A stretch of 38,821 bases of DNA from contig NZ_JABSOV010000019.1 in assembly GCF_013215345.1 (NCBI RefSeq), forward strand, positions 15,545 through 54,365, read 5' to 3'. The translations under genes and the position numbers were made by a program. Origin of the DNA: Colwellia sp. (GTDB taxonomy: Bacteria; Pseudomonadota; Gammaproteobacteria; Enterobacterales; Alteromonadaceae). Positions 8,677 through 18,877 of the stretch are shown in pieces. Position 1 is the first letter of the stretch; each line of letters opens with the position of its first letter. Below the pieces are notes generated by a model. It saw only the letters and a program-made list of their open reading frames with translations, was not told the DNA's origin and did no database searches.

Positions 8677-8941
8677 ATACCAATCTGTATAAGAAAGTGT
8701 TCTCTTAGCGAGAGTTTAAAGGCTTATTAGGCAAGGCTTTGACTGTAGATAATGGTTATTCCCTTATCAAAATCAATAACATAGCGTATAAACCTTTAAA
8801 ACTCGCCCTTGGGAATGCATGGACACCATGATAACTTAGCAAAATGAGTGAAATATAGAATGACTATATCTTCACACATTTTGTTTGTTCTAATGTCGTT
8901 CATGTCATTCTAAGTGTTCACTTATTTATGCACAGTGGTAT
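8677..8941. repeat. 265-bp composite inverted-repeat element
   Basis: The outer ends ATACCA (8677) and TGGTAT (8936-8941) continue as imperfect inverted arms (about 20 of 28 positions). Inside is a second inverted pair, GCGAGAGTTTAAAGG near 8708 with CCTTTAAAACTCGC near 8792, enclosing a further small hairpin around GATAATGGTTATTCCCTTATC, plus a separate long hairpin from about 8841 (AAAATGAGTGAA) to 8882. There is no coding capacity. It lies in the 551-base gap between sixA and the M16 protease gene, which otherwise holds only AT-rich sequence. Confidence 0.6.
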
Positions 8942-9038
8942 AAATAATTAAGGGATTGCATTATCTCCCTGTTAAATTCATAAACTATCCATATTCCCGT
9001 CATACGCTTTGCTGTTTAAAGTGTTCTTAGGAGCCTTA

Positions 9039-11849
9039 GTGTTGAAGCAAAGTCCCAATGATTTAAAACAATATCAAGCAATTACTCTAAACAATGGTTT
9101 ACGGGTCTTGCTTATCCATAATGATGAAACCGCTAAATCGGCTGCTGCCTTAGCGGTAAATGTCGGTCATTTTAATGATCCAAAAGATAGACAAGGTTTA
9201 GCGCATTTTTTAGAGCATATGCTTTTTTTAGGCACAAAGAATTTTCCCGATGGCAGTGAGTATCAAAAATTTATTAGTCAGCATGGTGGCAACCATAATG
9301 CTTGGACGGGCACTGAACATACCTGTTTTTTCTTCGATATCACCGCGACACACTTCACCGCAGCACTAGAGCGTTTTAGCGAATTTTTCATCGCACCTTT
9401 ATTAGCCGATGACTTTGTGGTTAAAGAGCGTGAAAATATTGATGCCGAATTTACCTTAAAGTTAAAAGATGACATCAGACGTTTATACGATGTGCATAAA
9501 GATACAGTTAACCCTAGACACCCTTTTTCGCAGTTTTCGGTGGGTAACCTTGATACCTTAGCCGATCGAGACGGACAAAATATTAGCCACGAAGTACAAG
9601 CATTTTTCCAGCAATATTATCGTGCTCAGTACATGACATTAGCACTTGAAGGGCCGCAAGACTTGAACGAGCTTAAAGACCTTGCTGAGCAACTTTTCGG
9701 TGAGATAAAAGCTGCTGATGCACCACTGGCTAAAATTGAACAGCCATTATATTTACCTAAGCAGCAAAAGATTAAAATAGATGTTTGTCCTGTTAAAAAC
9801 GATCATCAACTTATTATCAGTTTTGCCATGGAAAGTATTGACCAATATTATCAAGACAAACCCGAGTCGATACTTGCTTATCTAATAGGTCATGAAGGTG
9901 AAGGCAGTGCTTTGTCGTTGCTTAAAAAACATCAGTGGGCGCTAGCATTAACTGCCGGCTCAGGTATCAATGGCTCGAACTTTAAAGACTTTAATATCAG
10001 CATTGCCTTAACAGAATTAGGTGAAACCCACCTTAATAAAGTGATCGACATAGTATTGGCTTATATTGCCTTGCTAAAAAATAATGAAATTGCTGAGTAT
10101 TATTATCAAGAAAAACAAAAAATAACTAACTTAGCCTTTATCTACCATGAAAAAATGCGCCCACTAGACAGTGTTAGTCAACTCGTCATCAACATGCAGC
10201 ATTACCCTGAAGACGATTATATTTTTGGTGATTATGTCATGTCTGGTATGTCACAAGAAAACATCAAAAAATTACTGTGCTATTTAAATGTCGATAATAT
10301 GCGACTGATGCATGTTAGCCAGAAAAATAATTTTTCACAGCATAGCTTTTGGTACCAAGTGCCTTACCATGTCAGCCCTATATCTAAACAACAATTAGCT
10401 ACTTGGCGAGATATAGAAGCGAGCAACGCCCCACATATTCAAGGTTTATACTTACCTAGTGCCAATCCTTACATTGTTAAGGCGCCAGCTATTTATCCCA
10501 GTGAGCAACACCTTGATACAGCGGCAGAAAAAGCAAATATTCCTGAAAAAATTGTCAACAAAAATGGTTTCGTCGCTTGGTATAAACAAGACAGAACCTT
10601 CAAAGTACCCAAAGGCTATTTATATATAGGTATCGACTCTCCTTTCGTAGTTGCTAGTATCGCCAATATTGCTATGACGCGTTTATTTGTCGATTTATAT
10701 ACAGATACCGTCATTGAAGAGAATTATGACGCAGAGTTAGCTGGTATTCATTATCATCTATACGCCCATCAAGGTGGCGTAACGCTGCAATTATCAGGCT
10801 ATAGTGAAAATCAGCACTTGCTGTTAAACAAATTATTACAACGATTAAAAAGCCACCAAGTGACTGAGGCACATTTTAATTTATTGAAACAACAGCTGGT
10901 TAAACATTGGCAAAACAGTGATAAGAGTAAATCAATTTCACAGCTATTTGCTACCTTAAGTTCAGTAATGCAACCGAATAACCCTGCTAGTAAAGCACTG
11001 GGCCAGGCACTTAGTCAGGTGAGTTTCAGTCAATATCGAGACTTCAGTGTGCAACTGTTTGAGCAAGTAACGATAGAGGTGCTTATTCATGGCAATTGGC
11101 TAAATGCCCATGCACAACAATTATGCACGACCATTGAACAGGCTTTTCAAGGCAATGTTAATAAAAAGCATGCAATTGAATGCCCTGTAACTGATATCAA
11201 GGCAAAGCAAACACTACTGTTACCCATAGCCCTACCTGAACACGACCATGCAAGTGTCGTTTATACAGCCTTTGAGCATAAAGACGATAGTACTGTCGCA
11301 TTGGCGATGATCACCAGCCATATTTTATCTCCGTTGTTTTTTCAACAAATGCGCACCGAAAAACAATATGGCTATTTAGTTGGGGTCGGTTATGTGCCTA
11401 TCAATCGTTACCCAGGTATCGCTTTTTATATCCAATCACCCCATTGTGATGCGTTTACCTTAGCAAAAGCCATGGATGAATTTATCAGTGACAGCATTAA
11501 CGTGCTCGATGATATTAGCAACGAGCAATGGCAGCATATACTGCATGGTTTATCGAGTCAATTACAAGAAAAAGATCACAATTTACGCATTAAAAGCCAA
11601 CGTTTTTGGGCAGCAATTTGTAATAAAGATGAAGAGTTTCAACAAAAAGAAAATTTACTGCAGGCAGTGTTGGACTTAACGCTAGCGCAAGTTAAAAGCT
11701 TTGTTAAAACTAACTTAGTCAGTGCATGTCAGCCCGATAGGTTTGTTCTTTATTCCCAAAGCGACTCACTGCAACAAAAAAATAAACCTAAAGGTAAGAT
11801 AATAACGGATATCGAAGCTTTTATTAAAGCCTGTCCGATCAAGTTTTAA
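9039..11849 (+). CDS. insulinase-like (M16) zinc metalloprotease
   Basis: Large single-chain M16A peptidase of the pitrilysin/insulysin type, 936 residues, in line with E. coli protease III (962). The inverted zinc site HFLEH is at residues 56-60, and the third ligand Glu137 lies exactly 76 residues after the motif (ENIDAEF). Four M16 half-domains are expected; the C-terminal half contains FFQQMRTEKQYGYLVGVGY, typical of the inactive partner domain. No clear signal peptide is seen, so it is probably cytoplasmic. The start is GTG 9039 (or TTG 9042), because AGGAG is at 9029-9033; the reading frame is open back to a TTG at 9009 with no binding site. It cuts peptides trapped in the closed chamber; the substrate is unknown. 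Confidence 0.9.
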   Translation: MLKQSPNDLKQYQAITLNNGLRVLLIHNDETAKSAAALAVNVGHFNDPKDRQGLAHFLEHMLFLGTKNFPDGSEYQKFISQHGGNHNAWTGTEHTCFFFDITATHFTAALERFSEFFIAPLLADDFVVKERENIDAEFTLKLKDDIRRLYDVHKDTVNPRHPFSQFSVGNLDTLADRDGQNISHEVQAFFQQYYRAQYMTLALEGPQDLNELKDLAEQLFGEIKAADAPLAKIEQPLYLPKQQKIKIDVCPVKNDHQLIISFAMESIDQYYQDKPESILAYLIGHEGEGSALSLLKKHQWALALTAGSGINGSNFKDFNISIALTELGETHLNKVIDIVLAYIALLKNNEIAEYYYQEKQKITNLAFIYHEKMRPLDSVSQLVINMQHYPEDDYIFGDYVMSGMSQENIKKLLCYLNVDNMRLMHVSQKNNFSQHSFWYQVPYHVSPISKQQLATWRDIEASNAPHIQGLYLPSANPYIVKAPAIYPSEQHLDTAAEKANIPEKIVNKNGFVAWYKQDRTFKVPKGYLYIGIDSPFVVASIANIAMTRLFVDLYTDTVIEENYDAELAGIHYHLYAHQGGVTLQLSGYSENQHLLLNKLLQRLKSHQVTEAHFNLLKQQLVKHWQNSDKSKSISQLFATLSSVMQPNNPASKALGQALSQVSFSQYRDFSVQLFEQVTIEVLIHGNWLNAHAQQLCTTIEQAFQGNVNKKHAIECPVTDIKAKQTLLLPIALPEHDHASVVYTAFEHKDDSTVALAMITSHILSPLFFQQMRTEKQYGYLVGVGYVPINRYPGIAFYIQSPHCDAFTLAKAMDEFISDSINVLDDISNEQWQHILHGLSSQLQEKDHNLRIKSQRFWAAICNKDEEFQQKENLLQAVLDLTLAQVKSFVKTNLVSACQPDRFVLYSQSDSLQQKNKPKGKIITDIEAFIKACPIKF

Positions 11850-11893
11850 AGGGCTCATAGCTCCTAAGAACAAGGTAGTAACAGCCAAATAAA

Positions 11894-11953
11894 AAAGGCT
11901 GTTGAGCGCGGTCGAACTATTAGGTTCAACAATACTCAACAGCCTTTACTTTT
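11894..11953. terminator. bidirectional terminator between M16 gene and fadJ
   Basis: AAAGGCTGTTGAG (11894-11906) pairs perfectly with CTCAACAGCCTTT (11935-11947). On the plus strand ACTTTTTT follows; on the minus strand TTT and an A/T-rich run follow (the six A's at 11891-11896). It can end both convergent transcripts. Confidence 0.85.
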
Positions 11954-12000
11954 TTCTTCAGTTATAAACCTAAAGTAAGCGAAGCTTATTTAGCTTAACC

Positions 12001-14352
12001 TTAGCCGTAGTAGCTTTGATCATTTTCAGCCATAGTGACTAACGCCTGACATGGGCTATAACGTTCACCATGTTGCTCTGCCCACTGACTTAATTGCGCA
12101 ACAACTGACTTAGCACCAATTTTATCAATATAGCGTAGCGGTCCACCTAAGAACGGTGGAAAGCCTATGCCGAAAATAGCGCCAATATCACCATCTCTGG
12201 CATTGCGTACTATGCCTTCATCAACACAGCGTGCTGCTTCATTTAGCATCATATAAGTACAACGTTTGCTAATTTCCGCCGCTGATAAACTGCCTGCTGG
12301 CTTAATGTTTAATAAGCCATAGATAGTTTCATCTACCTGCTTTTGTCCCGGCTTAATACCTTTAACGGTATTTTGTAAGGTTTGGGCGAAGGTTTGCTTT
12401 TGATATAAATAAAAGCCTTTCTTCACTTTTTTACCTAAACGACCATCGGCAAGTAATTTATCAAAGGCCGCAGGTGCAGCAAAACGATCACCTAAGTCGG
12501 CCTGTAAAATTGGCCCGATTTTAGCGCCAACATCAATACCCACTTCATCAAGCAACTGCATAGGTCCAACAGGGAAACCAAATTTTACTAAGGCTTTATC
12601 AATTTTATCAACCGGCTCACCATCAAGCAGTAAAATAGCGGCTTCGTTCATATAAGGCGCTAGAATACGGTTAACATAAAAACCGGCTTTATCTTTAACT
12701 ACAATAGGCGTTTTACCTTGCTTTTTGGCAAATGCTACCGTGTTTGAGATAGTTTGATCTGAGGTTTTATCATGAGGAATTATTTCCACTAACGGCATTT
12801 TATCAACCGGTGAAAAGTAATGCAGACCGATAACATTTTCAGGACGCTTGGCCTTAGCGGCAATATTGCCTATCGGTAAGCTAGAAGTATTACTGGCAAA
12901 AATAGTTTTCTCATGACTGTGTTTTTCAACTTCAGCTACCATGTTTTGCTTTAAGGTTAAATCTTCAAAAACCGCTTCAACCACTATATCAAGGGCTTTA
13001 AAGCCAGTATAATCAACACTACCCGTGATCATGGCTAACTGTTTTTGCATTTCACTGTTAAGTAAAAAACGACGTTTAACTTTTTTATTTAATAATTGAT
13101 AGCTGTATTTTAATGCTTGGCTAATACCCTTGTGGTTAATATCTTTAACGCGCACAGGTACATTCGCTTTAGTCGCGGTGACAAAAGCAATACCACCACC
13201 CATTAAACCACCACCGAGCACACCCACTTTGTTCATTTTCTCTGCCATAACATCAGCAACGCCCTGCTCTTTTTTCATTGCTGTGGTAGCAAAAAACAAC
13301 TGGCGTAGTTGCGCAGATTCATCGCTCATTACCAAATCGGCAAAATGCTCTGCTTCTAATTTATAACCACTTTCAGCGGAATTTTCGATACCGGTACGAA
13401 TACAGTCAATAATTTTAATCGGTGCAGGATAATTGCCTTGGGTTTTGGCAAGTACCGTTTTTTGTGCTTGTTGATAAACAATATTACGGCCAACGCTATT
13501 ATTCTCTAACAATTTCTCCATTAAGCCTTGTTTACGCTTAACACTCTTTTTACCGCGTTGATGTATTGATATAGCCAGTTGCTCAGCAACGTGCAGTAAA
13601 ACACTACCTGGCACAACATCGTCAACTAAGCCCGATTTTAGCGCTTGTTTCGCACGTAATTGCTTACCGGTAAGCATCATATCTAAAGCTTTTTGTAAGC
13701 CAACTAACCTAGGTAAACGCTGCGTACCGCCGCTACCAGGTAACAAGCCTAATTGAACTTCAGGTAAACCCAAGGCTGTTTTGATATTATCGCTACAAAC
13801 CCTAGCATGACACGCCATAGCAAGCTCTAAGCCGCCACCTAAACAGGTACCGTCAATAGCGGCAACAATAGGGATAGGAAATTGCTCTAGCAAAGCAAAG
13901 ATACGTTGTCCTTGACGAGACAAGGCGACAACTTCTTCACGGCTTTGACAAGCGTCAAGCATATTAATATCAGCGCCGGCAACAAAAGAACCTTTTTTAC
14001 CGCTACATAGCACGATACCGGTAATGGTTTTATCGGCTTTAATTTCAGCTAATACCGCATCAATTTGCTCTGCAAATTCTGTTTTCAGGGTATTTACACT
14101 TTCACCGATAACATCAATCACCAAATGGGCGATACCATTATCGTGACGTACTAAAGTAAAGGCACTTACCGTTGATTCTGCATCAGCAGCATTACTAGTC
14201 GCTTCAGTGACTGCACTACTGTCAACATGATCTGCGATAATCACGGCTTCTTTATTTACTTCAGTATTTACTTCGGTAATTTGTTCACTATTCTTTGCAT
14301 CTGAACTTGAATCAGAGCTTGAATCTGAGTTTAAATTTGTCTTTTCAGTCAT
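12001..14352 (-). CDS. fadJ: fatty acid oxidation complex alpha subunit FadJ
   Basis: Bifunctional beta-oxidation enzyme, enoyl-CoA hydratase plus 3-hydroxyacyl-CoA dehydrogenase, acting with thiolase FadI. The hydratase domain (about 62-250) shows [21 protein letters not shown] and [20 protein letters not shown]. The dehydrogenase has the NAD-binding [14 protein letters not shown] (about 377-390) and ASNTSSLPI and [17 protein letters not shown] further on. It is 783 residues, longer than E. coli FadJ (714). The first ~60 residues are a Ser/Asp/Glu/Val-rich low-complexity extension with SSSD and TEVN repeats. The ATG at 14352 shares one base with the fadI stop (TAATG), indicating translational coupling; GGAGA lies upstream. 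A reading frame extending to 14400 inside fadI is not supported. Confidence 0.96.
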   Translation of the reverse strand: MTEKTNLNSDSSSDSSSDAKNSEQITEVNTEVNKEAVIIADHVDSSAVTEATSNAADAESTVSAFTLVRHDNGIAHLVIDVIGESVNTLKTEFAEQIDAVLAEIKADKTITGIVLCSGKKGSFVAGADINMLDACQSREEVVALSRQGQRIFALLEQFPIPIVAAIDGTCLGGGLELAMACHARVCSDNIKTALGLPEVQLGLLPGSGGTQRLPRLVGLQKALDMMLTGKQLRAKQALKSGLVDDVVPGSVLLHVAEQLAISIHQRGKKSVKRKQGLMEKLLENNSVGRNIVYQQAQKTVLAKTQGNYPAPIKIIDCIRTGIENSAESGYKLEAEHFADLVMSDESAQLRQLFFATTAMKKEQGVADVMAEKMNKVGVLGGGLMGGGIAFVTATKANVPVRVKDINHKGISQALKYSYQLLNKKVKRRFLLNSEMQKQLAMITGSVDYTGFKALDIVVEAVFEDLTLKQNMVAEVEKHSHEKTIFASNTSSLPIGNIAAKAKRPENVIGLHYFSPVDKMPLVEIIPHDKTSDQTISNTVAFAKKQGKTPIVVKDKAGFYVNRILAPYMNEAAILLLDGEPVDKIDKALVKFGFPVGPMQLLDEVGIDVGAKIGPILQADLGDRFAAPAAFDKLLADGRLGKKVKKGFYLYQKQTFAQTLQNTVKGIKPGQKQVDETIYGLLNIKPAGSLSAAEISKRCTYMMLNEAARCVDEGIVRNARDGDIGAIFGIGFPPFLGGPLRYIDKIGAKSVVAQLSQWAEQHGERYSPCQALVTMAENDQSYYG

Positions 14353-15659
14353 TAATCTGTCTCCACAATCATTGCTGCGCCTAAACCACCTGCAGCACAA
14401 GCTGTTGTCAAACCAACTCCACCACCACGGCGATTTAATTCATTAAGTGTTTGGGTAATAAGTCTAGCGCCTGTTGCTGCAAATGGATGACCATAAGCAA
14501 GCGAGCCGCCCATAACATTAAACTTATCCATATCAATATCACCAATGGCTTTATCACGGCCAAGGTGTTCTTTAGCAAATTTAGTACTGCCAAACATTTT
14601 CATATTAGCTAACGCTTGAGCGGCAAATGCTTCATGCATCTCAATTAAATCTAAGTCTGCTAAGTTCATACCTGCACGCGCCAAGGCGATTGGTGTAGCA
14701 TAACTTGGTCCCATCAACATGTCTTGCCATACATCGATAGCTGAAAAACCAAAACTACGAATATAACCTAATGGTTTATAACCTAGTTCTTTAGCTCTTC
14801 CTTCACGCATTAATAAAATAGCGGCACCACCATCGGTTAACGGCGTACTTGTTGCTGCTGTCACTGTGCCATGTTTACGATCAAATACTGGCTTTAATTT
14901 AGCATAACTTTCTAGAACAGAGTTTTCTCGAATACAGTTATCTTTATCAATAAATTTTTTATAAGGCTCCACATGGGTAGCCATTACTTCACCGGTTAAC
15001 TTACCTTCTTGCCAGCTTTTTGTCGCTAAGGTATGTGATCTATGTGCTAAAGCATCTTGATCTGCACGTGATATATTATAGGTTTTCGCCATTTGTTCAG
15101 CGGTTTGTCCCATTGAGATACCAGTAGAGTATTCTGCTACTGCAGGAGATACCGGTAACAAATCTTTCAAGCCAAGGCGGCTAAGCAATGAAAGTTTTTG
15201 TCCAAAACTTCTTGCTTTAGTCAAGTCCACTAATGTGCGAGCAAGCCTTTTAGAAACACCTATTGGCGCTACTGAAGAGGAATCGGCGCCACCAGCAATA
15301 CCAACATCAACATGGCCAGCCATAATTGACTCAGCAACATTAACCGTTGATTGAAAACTTGTCGCACAGGCTCGAGATACACTATAAGCATCGGTTCTTA
15401 CGTTCATACCGGTACCCAAAACAATTTCGCGGGCAATGTTTGGCGCTTCTGGCATTTGTACTACTTGACCAAATACCAGTTGGTCAATGATACCTGGATC
15501 AATGTCGTGTTTTTGCAATAATTCGTTAACAACGATTTTCCCCAAGTCAACTGCTGGTACACCATGAAAAGCCGTTGCCTGTTTAGCAAACGGAGTACGC
15601 AAGCCAGCAACAATTGCTATGCGCTCACCGGTCGAGGTTGTTAGTTTTCTTATTGTCAT
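14352..15659 (-). CDS. fadI: acetyl-CoA acyltransferase FadI
   Basis: Thiolase subunit that cleaves 3-ketoacyl-CoA to acetyl-CoA and a shortened acyl-CoA. The 435-residue length matches FadI rather than the shorter FadA (about 390). The nucleophile Cys98 is in [10 protein letters not shown], the catalytic His is in [11 protein letters not shown], and the second Cys is in [13 protein letters not shown] near the C-terminus. [14 protein letters not shown] is the usual substrate-binding HEAF motif. GGAG lies six bases before the ATG. It is the first gene of a two-gene operon with fadJ, and the FadR-like site at 15711-15723 lies 52 bases upstream. Confidence 0.97.
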   Translation of the reverse strand: MTIRKLTTSTGERIAIVAGLRTPFAKQATAFHGVPAVDLGKIVVNELLQKHDIDPGIIDQLVFGQVVQMPEAPNIAREIVLGTGMNVRTDAYSVSRACATSFQSTVNVAESIMAGHVDVGIAGGADSSSVAPIGVSKRLARTLVDLTKARSFGQKLSLLSRLGLKDLLPVSPAVAEYSTGISMGQTAEQMAKTYNISRADQDALAHRSHTLATKSWQEGKLTGEVMATHVEPYKKFIDKDNCIRENSVLESYAKLKPVFDRKHGTVTAATSTPLTDGGAAILLMREGRAKELGYKPLGYIRSFGFSAIDVWQDMLMGPSYATPIALARAGMNLADLDLIEMHEAFAAQALANMKMFGSTKFAKEHLGRDKAIGDIDMDKFNVMGGSLAYGHPFAATGARLITQTLNELNRRGGGVGLTTACAAGGLGAAMIVETD

Positions 15660-15710
15660 TTATTACTCCACATACACACTGTTGTAATGTTATTTTTAAA
15701 TAAAACCCAA

Positions 15711-15723
15711 GAGGTCTGACCTC
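15711..15723. promoter_or_regulatory. FadR-like operator upstream of fadI
   Basis: GAGGTCTGACCTC is a perfect 13-bp palindrome around a central T. Its core GGTCTGACC fits the GGTCnGACC core of the known FadR binding consensus. Its place, about 50 bases before the fadI start, fits repression of beta-oxidation genes that is relieved by long-chain acyl-CoA. The outer bases differ from the E. coli consensus, and fadR itself is not in the window. Confidence 0.55.
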
Positions 15724-15913
15724 CTGAAACTCCCTTGATTTTAACTAACTAGCGAAAAAATTCAATCATTACCTGAAATCAACCAAGACAAATAAGCCTT
15801 TTTACACCTTGTTGATATTTATAGCCATTAAAATTTTGTTACGTATCACTTGTTTTCTTTCATAAAAACCTTATATAAAATACTAGCTTAATATATATTA
15901 ATTTTTCCCTTAG

Positions 15914-15919
15914 TATAAT
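15914..15919 (+). promoter_or_regulatory. possible -10 box of the moxR operon
   Basis: TATAAT lies 91 bases before the moxR ATG in the 351-base fadI-moxR gap. No good -35 hexamer is seen 16-18 bases upstream, where the sequence is a run of AT repeats. It is a tentative promoter only. Confidence 0.3.
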
Positions 15920-16010
15920 GGCCAGACAAAAGATGTATTCCTAAGTGAATACTAAGCCAAATGATTACTAAGTTTCACTTTACTAAAGCAATATAAAAGA
16001 ATTTATCCGT

Positions 16011-17015
16011 ATGGCAATTGAACATTTTTCTACGTTAAAACAACATTTATCTTCACAAATCATTGGTCAAGAAGCGTTAGTTGAAAATTTGCTGATTGCC
16101 CTTCTGGCTAATGGCCACTTAATTGTTGAAGGTCCGCCAGGTTTGGCCAAAACTCGCGCCGTAAACGCCTTAGCGCAAGGATTAGAAGCTGACTTTCATC
16201 GTATTCAGTTTACGCCTGATTTATTACCAGCAGATTTAACTGGTACCGATATTTATCGTCCAGAAGATGGTACTTTTGTCTTTCAGCCCGGTCCTTTGTT
16301 TCAAAACTTAGTACTTGCCGATGAAATTAACCGTGCGCCAGCCAAAGTACAATCGGCTTTATTAGAAGCAATGGCAGAAGGTCAAATCACCGTTGGTCGT
16401 AAAACCTATGACTTACCTGATTTATTTTTAGTGATGGCAACACAAAACCCCATTGAGCAAGAAGGTACTTACCCGTTACCGGAAGCGCAATTAGATCGTT
16501 TCTTAATGCACATTGAAATTGGTTACCCCGACGCACAAGCCGAGCTAGAAATTCTTAAACTCAATCGTGGTGAAGCGTTAAAATCAAATGCTAATCACGG
16601 TAATGATTCATCAAGTGTTGAAGATACAGCGGAACAAGAAAAGAGCTTACGGGTATTAAGTCAAAGCGAAATATTTTCAGCGCGCGAACAAGTGCTAAAT
16701 ATACATATGGCGCCGGCTCTAGAGAACTATATAGTTGATTTAATTATCGCTACCCGTCAGCCTAAAAAATATGATGATAAGTTAAGTACTTGGTTAGCCT
16801 ATGGCGCAAGTCCGCGTGCCACTATTGCCCTTGATCGTTGCTCACGCGCTCGTGCTTGGTTACATAATCGAGATTTTGTTAGCCCTGAAGATATTCAAGC
16901 TGTGCTGCACAATGTTCTAAGACATAGAATTATACTTAGCTATCAAGCGGAAGCTGAGGGAATTACCACCAATCAAGTACTTGACCATATTTTAACTTTA
17001 GTTGCAGTTGCTTAA
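16011..17015 (+). CDS. MoxR-family AAA+ ATPase
   Basis: First gene of a MoxR/Bat operon. MoxR ATPases are thought to act as chaperones that activate or assemble partner proteins, usually VWA-domain proteins encoded beside them. The 334-residue product has Walker A GPPGLAKT (41-48), Walker B LVLADEIN (100-107), sensor-1 ATQNPIEQEGTYPLPEAQLDR and the C-terminal lid with sensor-2 region GASPRAT. A short Ser/Asn/Glu-rich insert (about 187-212) sits between the AAA core and the lid. The ribosome binding site is weak. The five following genes on the same strand are DUF58, DUF4381, two VWA proteins and BatD, the usual MRP-type MoxR set. Confidence 0.93.
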   Translation: MAIEHFSTLKQHLSSQIIGQEALVENLLIALLANGHLIVEGPPGLAKTRAVNALAQGLEADFHRIQFTPDLLPADLTGTDIYRPEDGTFVFQPGPLFQNLVLADEINRAPAKVQSALLEAMAEGQITVGRKTYDLPDLFLVMATQNPIEQEGTYPLPEAQLDRFLMHIEIGYPDAQAELEILKLNRGEALKSNANHGNDSSSVEDTAEQEKSLRVLSQSEIFSAREQVLNIHMAPALENYIVDLIIATRQPKKYDDKLSTWLAYGASPRATIALDRCSRARAWLHNRDFVSPEDIQAVLHNVLRHRIILSYQAEAEGITTNQVLDHILTLVAVA

Positions 17016-17177
17016 CTCCACTTTAAGCTCAGGTTGCTATTACTTCGTAACCTAAATAATCGCAGTTAATGTTAATTGTTGAACTTTAGCTGTTAAACCT
17101 TAACGCTTAATCCTAAAAGTTAAATATTAACTGTTAAGTCTTAACTTTTAAAAAACAGTATTAAATAGAGTTACCTT

Positions 17178-18296
17178 ATGTGGTTCAATCGGCAAAAAAA
17201 ATCTTCTGCAAATAATCCCAGTCAGGATTCTTATCAATCTTTACTGGCGAGTTTGTTTACTAACGGTATAGATTTATCTATGCAGGAGCTATTACAGTAT
17301 CAAAGTAAAAGTCGCTTGATTGACTTGGTGGGTAAAAAAAATATTCACGGTAAACAAGCGGGTAATTACTTGTCGCGCAGTAAAGGCCGCGGCATGGAGT
17401 TTGACGAAGTACGTCATTACCAAATCGGTGATGACGTTCGTGCCATTGACTGGCGCGTGACGGCACGAACAGGCAAAACCCACACTAAACTTTTTCGTGA
17501 AGAAATTGAAAGACCAGTACTGGTGGCCACAGATTTAAGCCAAAATATGCATTTTGGTAGCAAACTGCTGTTTAAATCGGTACAAGCTGCCCATTTAGCG
17601 GCACTCGTTGCTTGGCATGCAAAAAGTCGTGGTGATCGTATAGGTGGCTTAGTGTTTCGTGATGAACAGCATATTGAATTAAAGCCACGTAGTCGTAAAG
17701 CCGGTGTGCTGCATTATTTACATGCTTTAACCACTTTAAATAATCAAAATAAAGCAACGGCTGATGAAACTACGGCGAGTAAAGCAAGCGCTGCACATGA
17801 CCTGAGCCAAGGCCAAAGTGAAGTCCAGAATCAAGCCGAGAATAAACTAGAAGGTACAAACGTTAATGAAAGCCAGAAAAATCATGACTTTGATCAACAC
17901 TGTGCTCGATTACGCCACCTTGCTAAACCCGGCTCCCTGGTTTATTTGATCACCGATGGTTATGCGCTTCGAGATGAAAAAAATTGCCCTCATGCTTTAC
18001 GACACCTGAGTCAAATTAGTCAGCATTGTGAATTAGTGGTGTGTTTAATTAGTGATCCCCTAGAGCAAGCGCTACCAGAGAGTACTATGAAACTAGCGGT
18101 AACGCTGACCGATGGCATTAATCGCCAACAATTAACCTTAGGTGATAGCAACACAGCAGAGCAATACCAGCAGCAGGCCCTTAAACAGGTTGAAGAAATG
18201 CAGTTGCTATTACAATCAACAGGAGCCCGGGTAGTTCACTTCAGCGCTGGCTCCTCCCTTGAGCAGCAACTAAAACACAGCGAGGTTGCTTTATAA
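17178..18296 (+). CDS. DUF58 protein of the MoxR/Bat operon
   Basis: A 372-residue protein. The conserved DUF58 motif is present at about 71-98 (RGMEFDEVRHYQIGDDVRAI and then DWRVTAR), followed by a VWA-like core (VATDLSQNM near 117-124, a partial MIDAS). Its biochemical role is not established; in MoxR operons it is taken to be a partner of the ATPase. Residues about 188-238 are a polar, low-complexity insert (Ala/Thr/Gln/Asn-rich) that makes it longer than the usual ~300. It starts 162 bases after moxR, the largest gap in the operon. Its stop overlaps the next ATG by one base (TAATG), so it is translationally coupled to the DUF4381 gene. Confidence 0.9.
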   Translation: MWFNRQKKSSANNPSQDSYQSLLASLFTNGIDLSMQELLQYQSKSRLIDLVGKKNIHGKQAGNYLSRSKGRGMEFDEVRHYQIGDDVRAIDWRVTARTGKTHTKLFREEIERPVLVATDLSQNMHFGSKLLFKSVQAAHLAALVAWHAKSRGDRIGGLVFRDEQHIELKPRSRKAGVLHYLHALTTLNNQNKATADETTASKASAAHDLSQGQSEVQNQAENKLEGTNVNESQKNHDFDQHCARLRHLAKPGSLVYLITDGYALRDEKNCPHALRHLSQISQHCELVVCLISDPLEQALPESTMKLAVTLTDGINRQQLTLGDSNTAEQYQQQALKQVEEMQLLLQSTGARVVHFSAGSSLEQQLKHSEVAL

Positions 18297-18877
18297 TGGC
18301 TATTGCCAACGATTCGACGCCAATGGGGCAACCTTCACCTAATCCGTCTTTACCGGGTCAAGCTTCACAATTACAATTGCACGATATTCATGTGCCAGAG
18401 CAAGTCACTAATTTGCCAATCGCACCGGGTTGGTGGTTATTGCTCGCGCTTATTCTTATCACTGCCTTTTGGTCTTTTAAAATATTTAAACAAAAGAAAC
18501 GTTTAAATGCCAATAAAAATCAAGCACTCGCCGTTCTTGCCAGCAATCAAACACTGAGCGCAAAAGAATGTATTAGCTTATTAAAATGCACAGCTATGCA
18601 GTATTTCAGTCGCCAACAATTAGCGAAATTGTATGGTGATAATTTTCAAGGTTTTTTAATGCAGCAATTACCGCAAAAATACCAAGTAAACTTTATCGAG
18701 TTAAGCACGCCAGCTTTTCAAGGACAATATCAAGCGCAGCAAGAATCCAACGCAGATATTGACCTAGCTTGTCGACAAGCCACTAAATTATGGCTCACTT
18801 ATGCACTGCCTATTGATAAAAATCAAGCGGCTAATAAAACTGAGCTGGTAAATAAAACCAAGGAATTAAGCGCATGA
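18296..18877 (+). CDS. DUF4381 membrane protein of the MoxR/Bat operon
   Basis: A 193-residue protein with a Pro-rich N-terminus, the typical LHDIHVPEQV and PIAPGWW signature, and one membrane helix at about 46-63, followed by a cytoplasmic domain. DUF4381 proteins are known mainly from their place between DUF58 and VWA genes, and the function is unknown. The ATG overlaps the previous stop by one base, and the stop overlaps the next start by four (ATGA), so the gene is tightly coupled on both sides. Confidence 0.88.
   Translation: MAIANDSTPMGQPSPNPSLPGQASQLQLHDIHVPEQVTNLPIAPGWWLLLALILITAFWSFKIFKQKKRLNANKNQALAVLASNQTLSAKECISLLKCTAMQYFSRQQLAKLYGDNFQGFLMQQLPQKYQVNFIELSTPAFQGQYQAQQESNADIDLACRQATKLWLTYALPIDKNQAANKTELVNKTKELSA

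Noticed and set aside
17016..17177. Repeated GTTAA/TTAAC words between moxR and the DUF58 gene
   Set aside because: AT-rich and degenerate; the AAAAGTTAA/TTAACTTTT pair has no tail and no regular spacing, so it is not reported as a repeat array.
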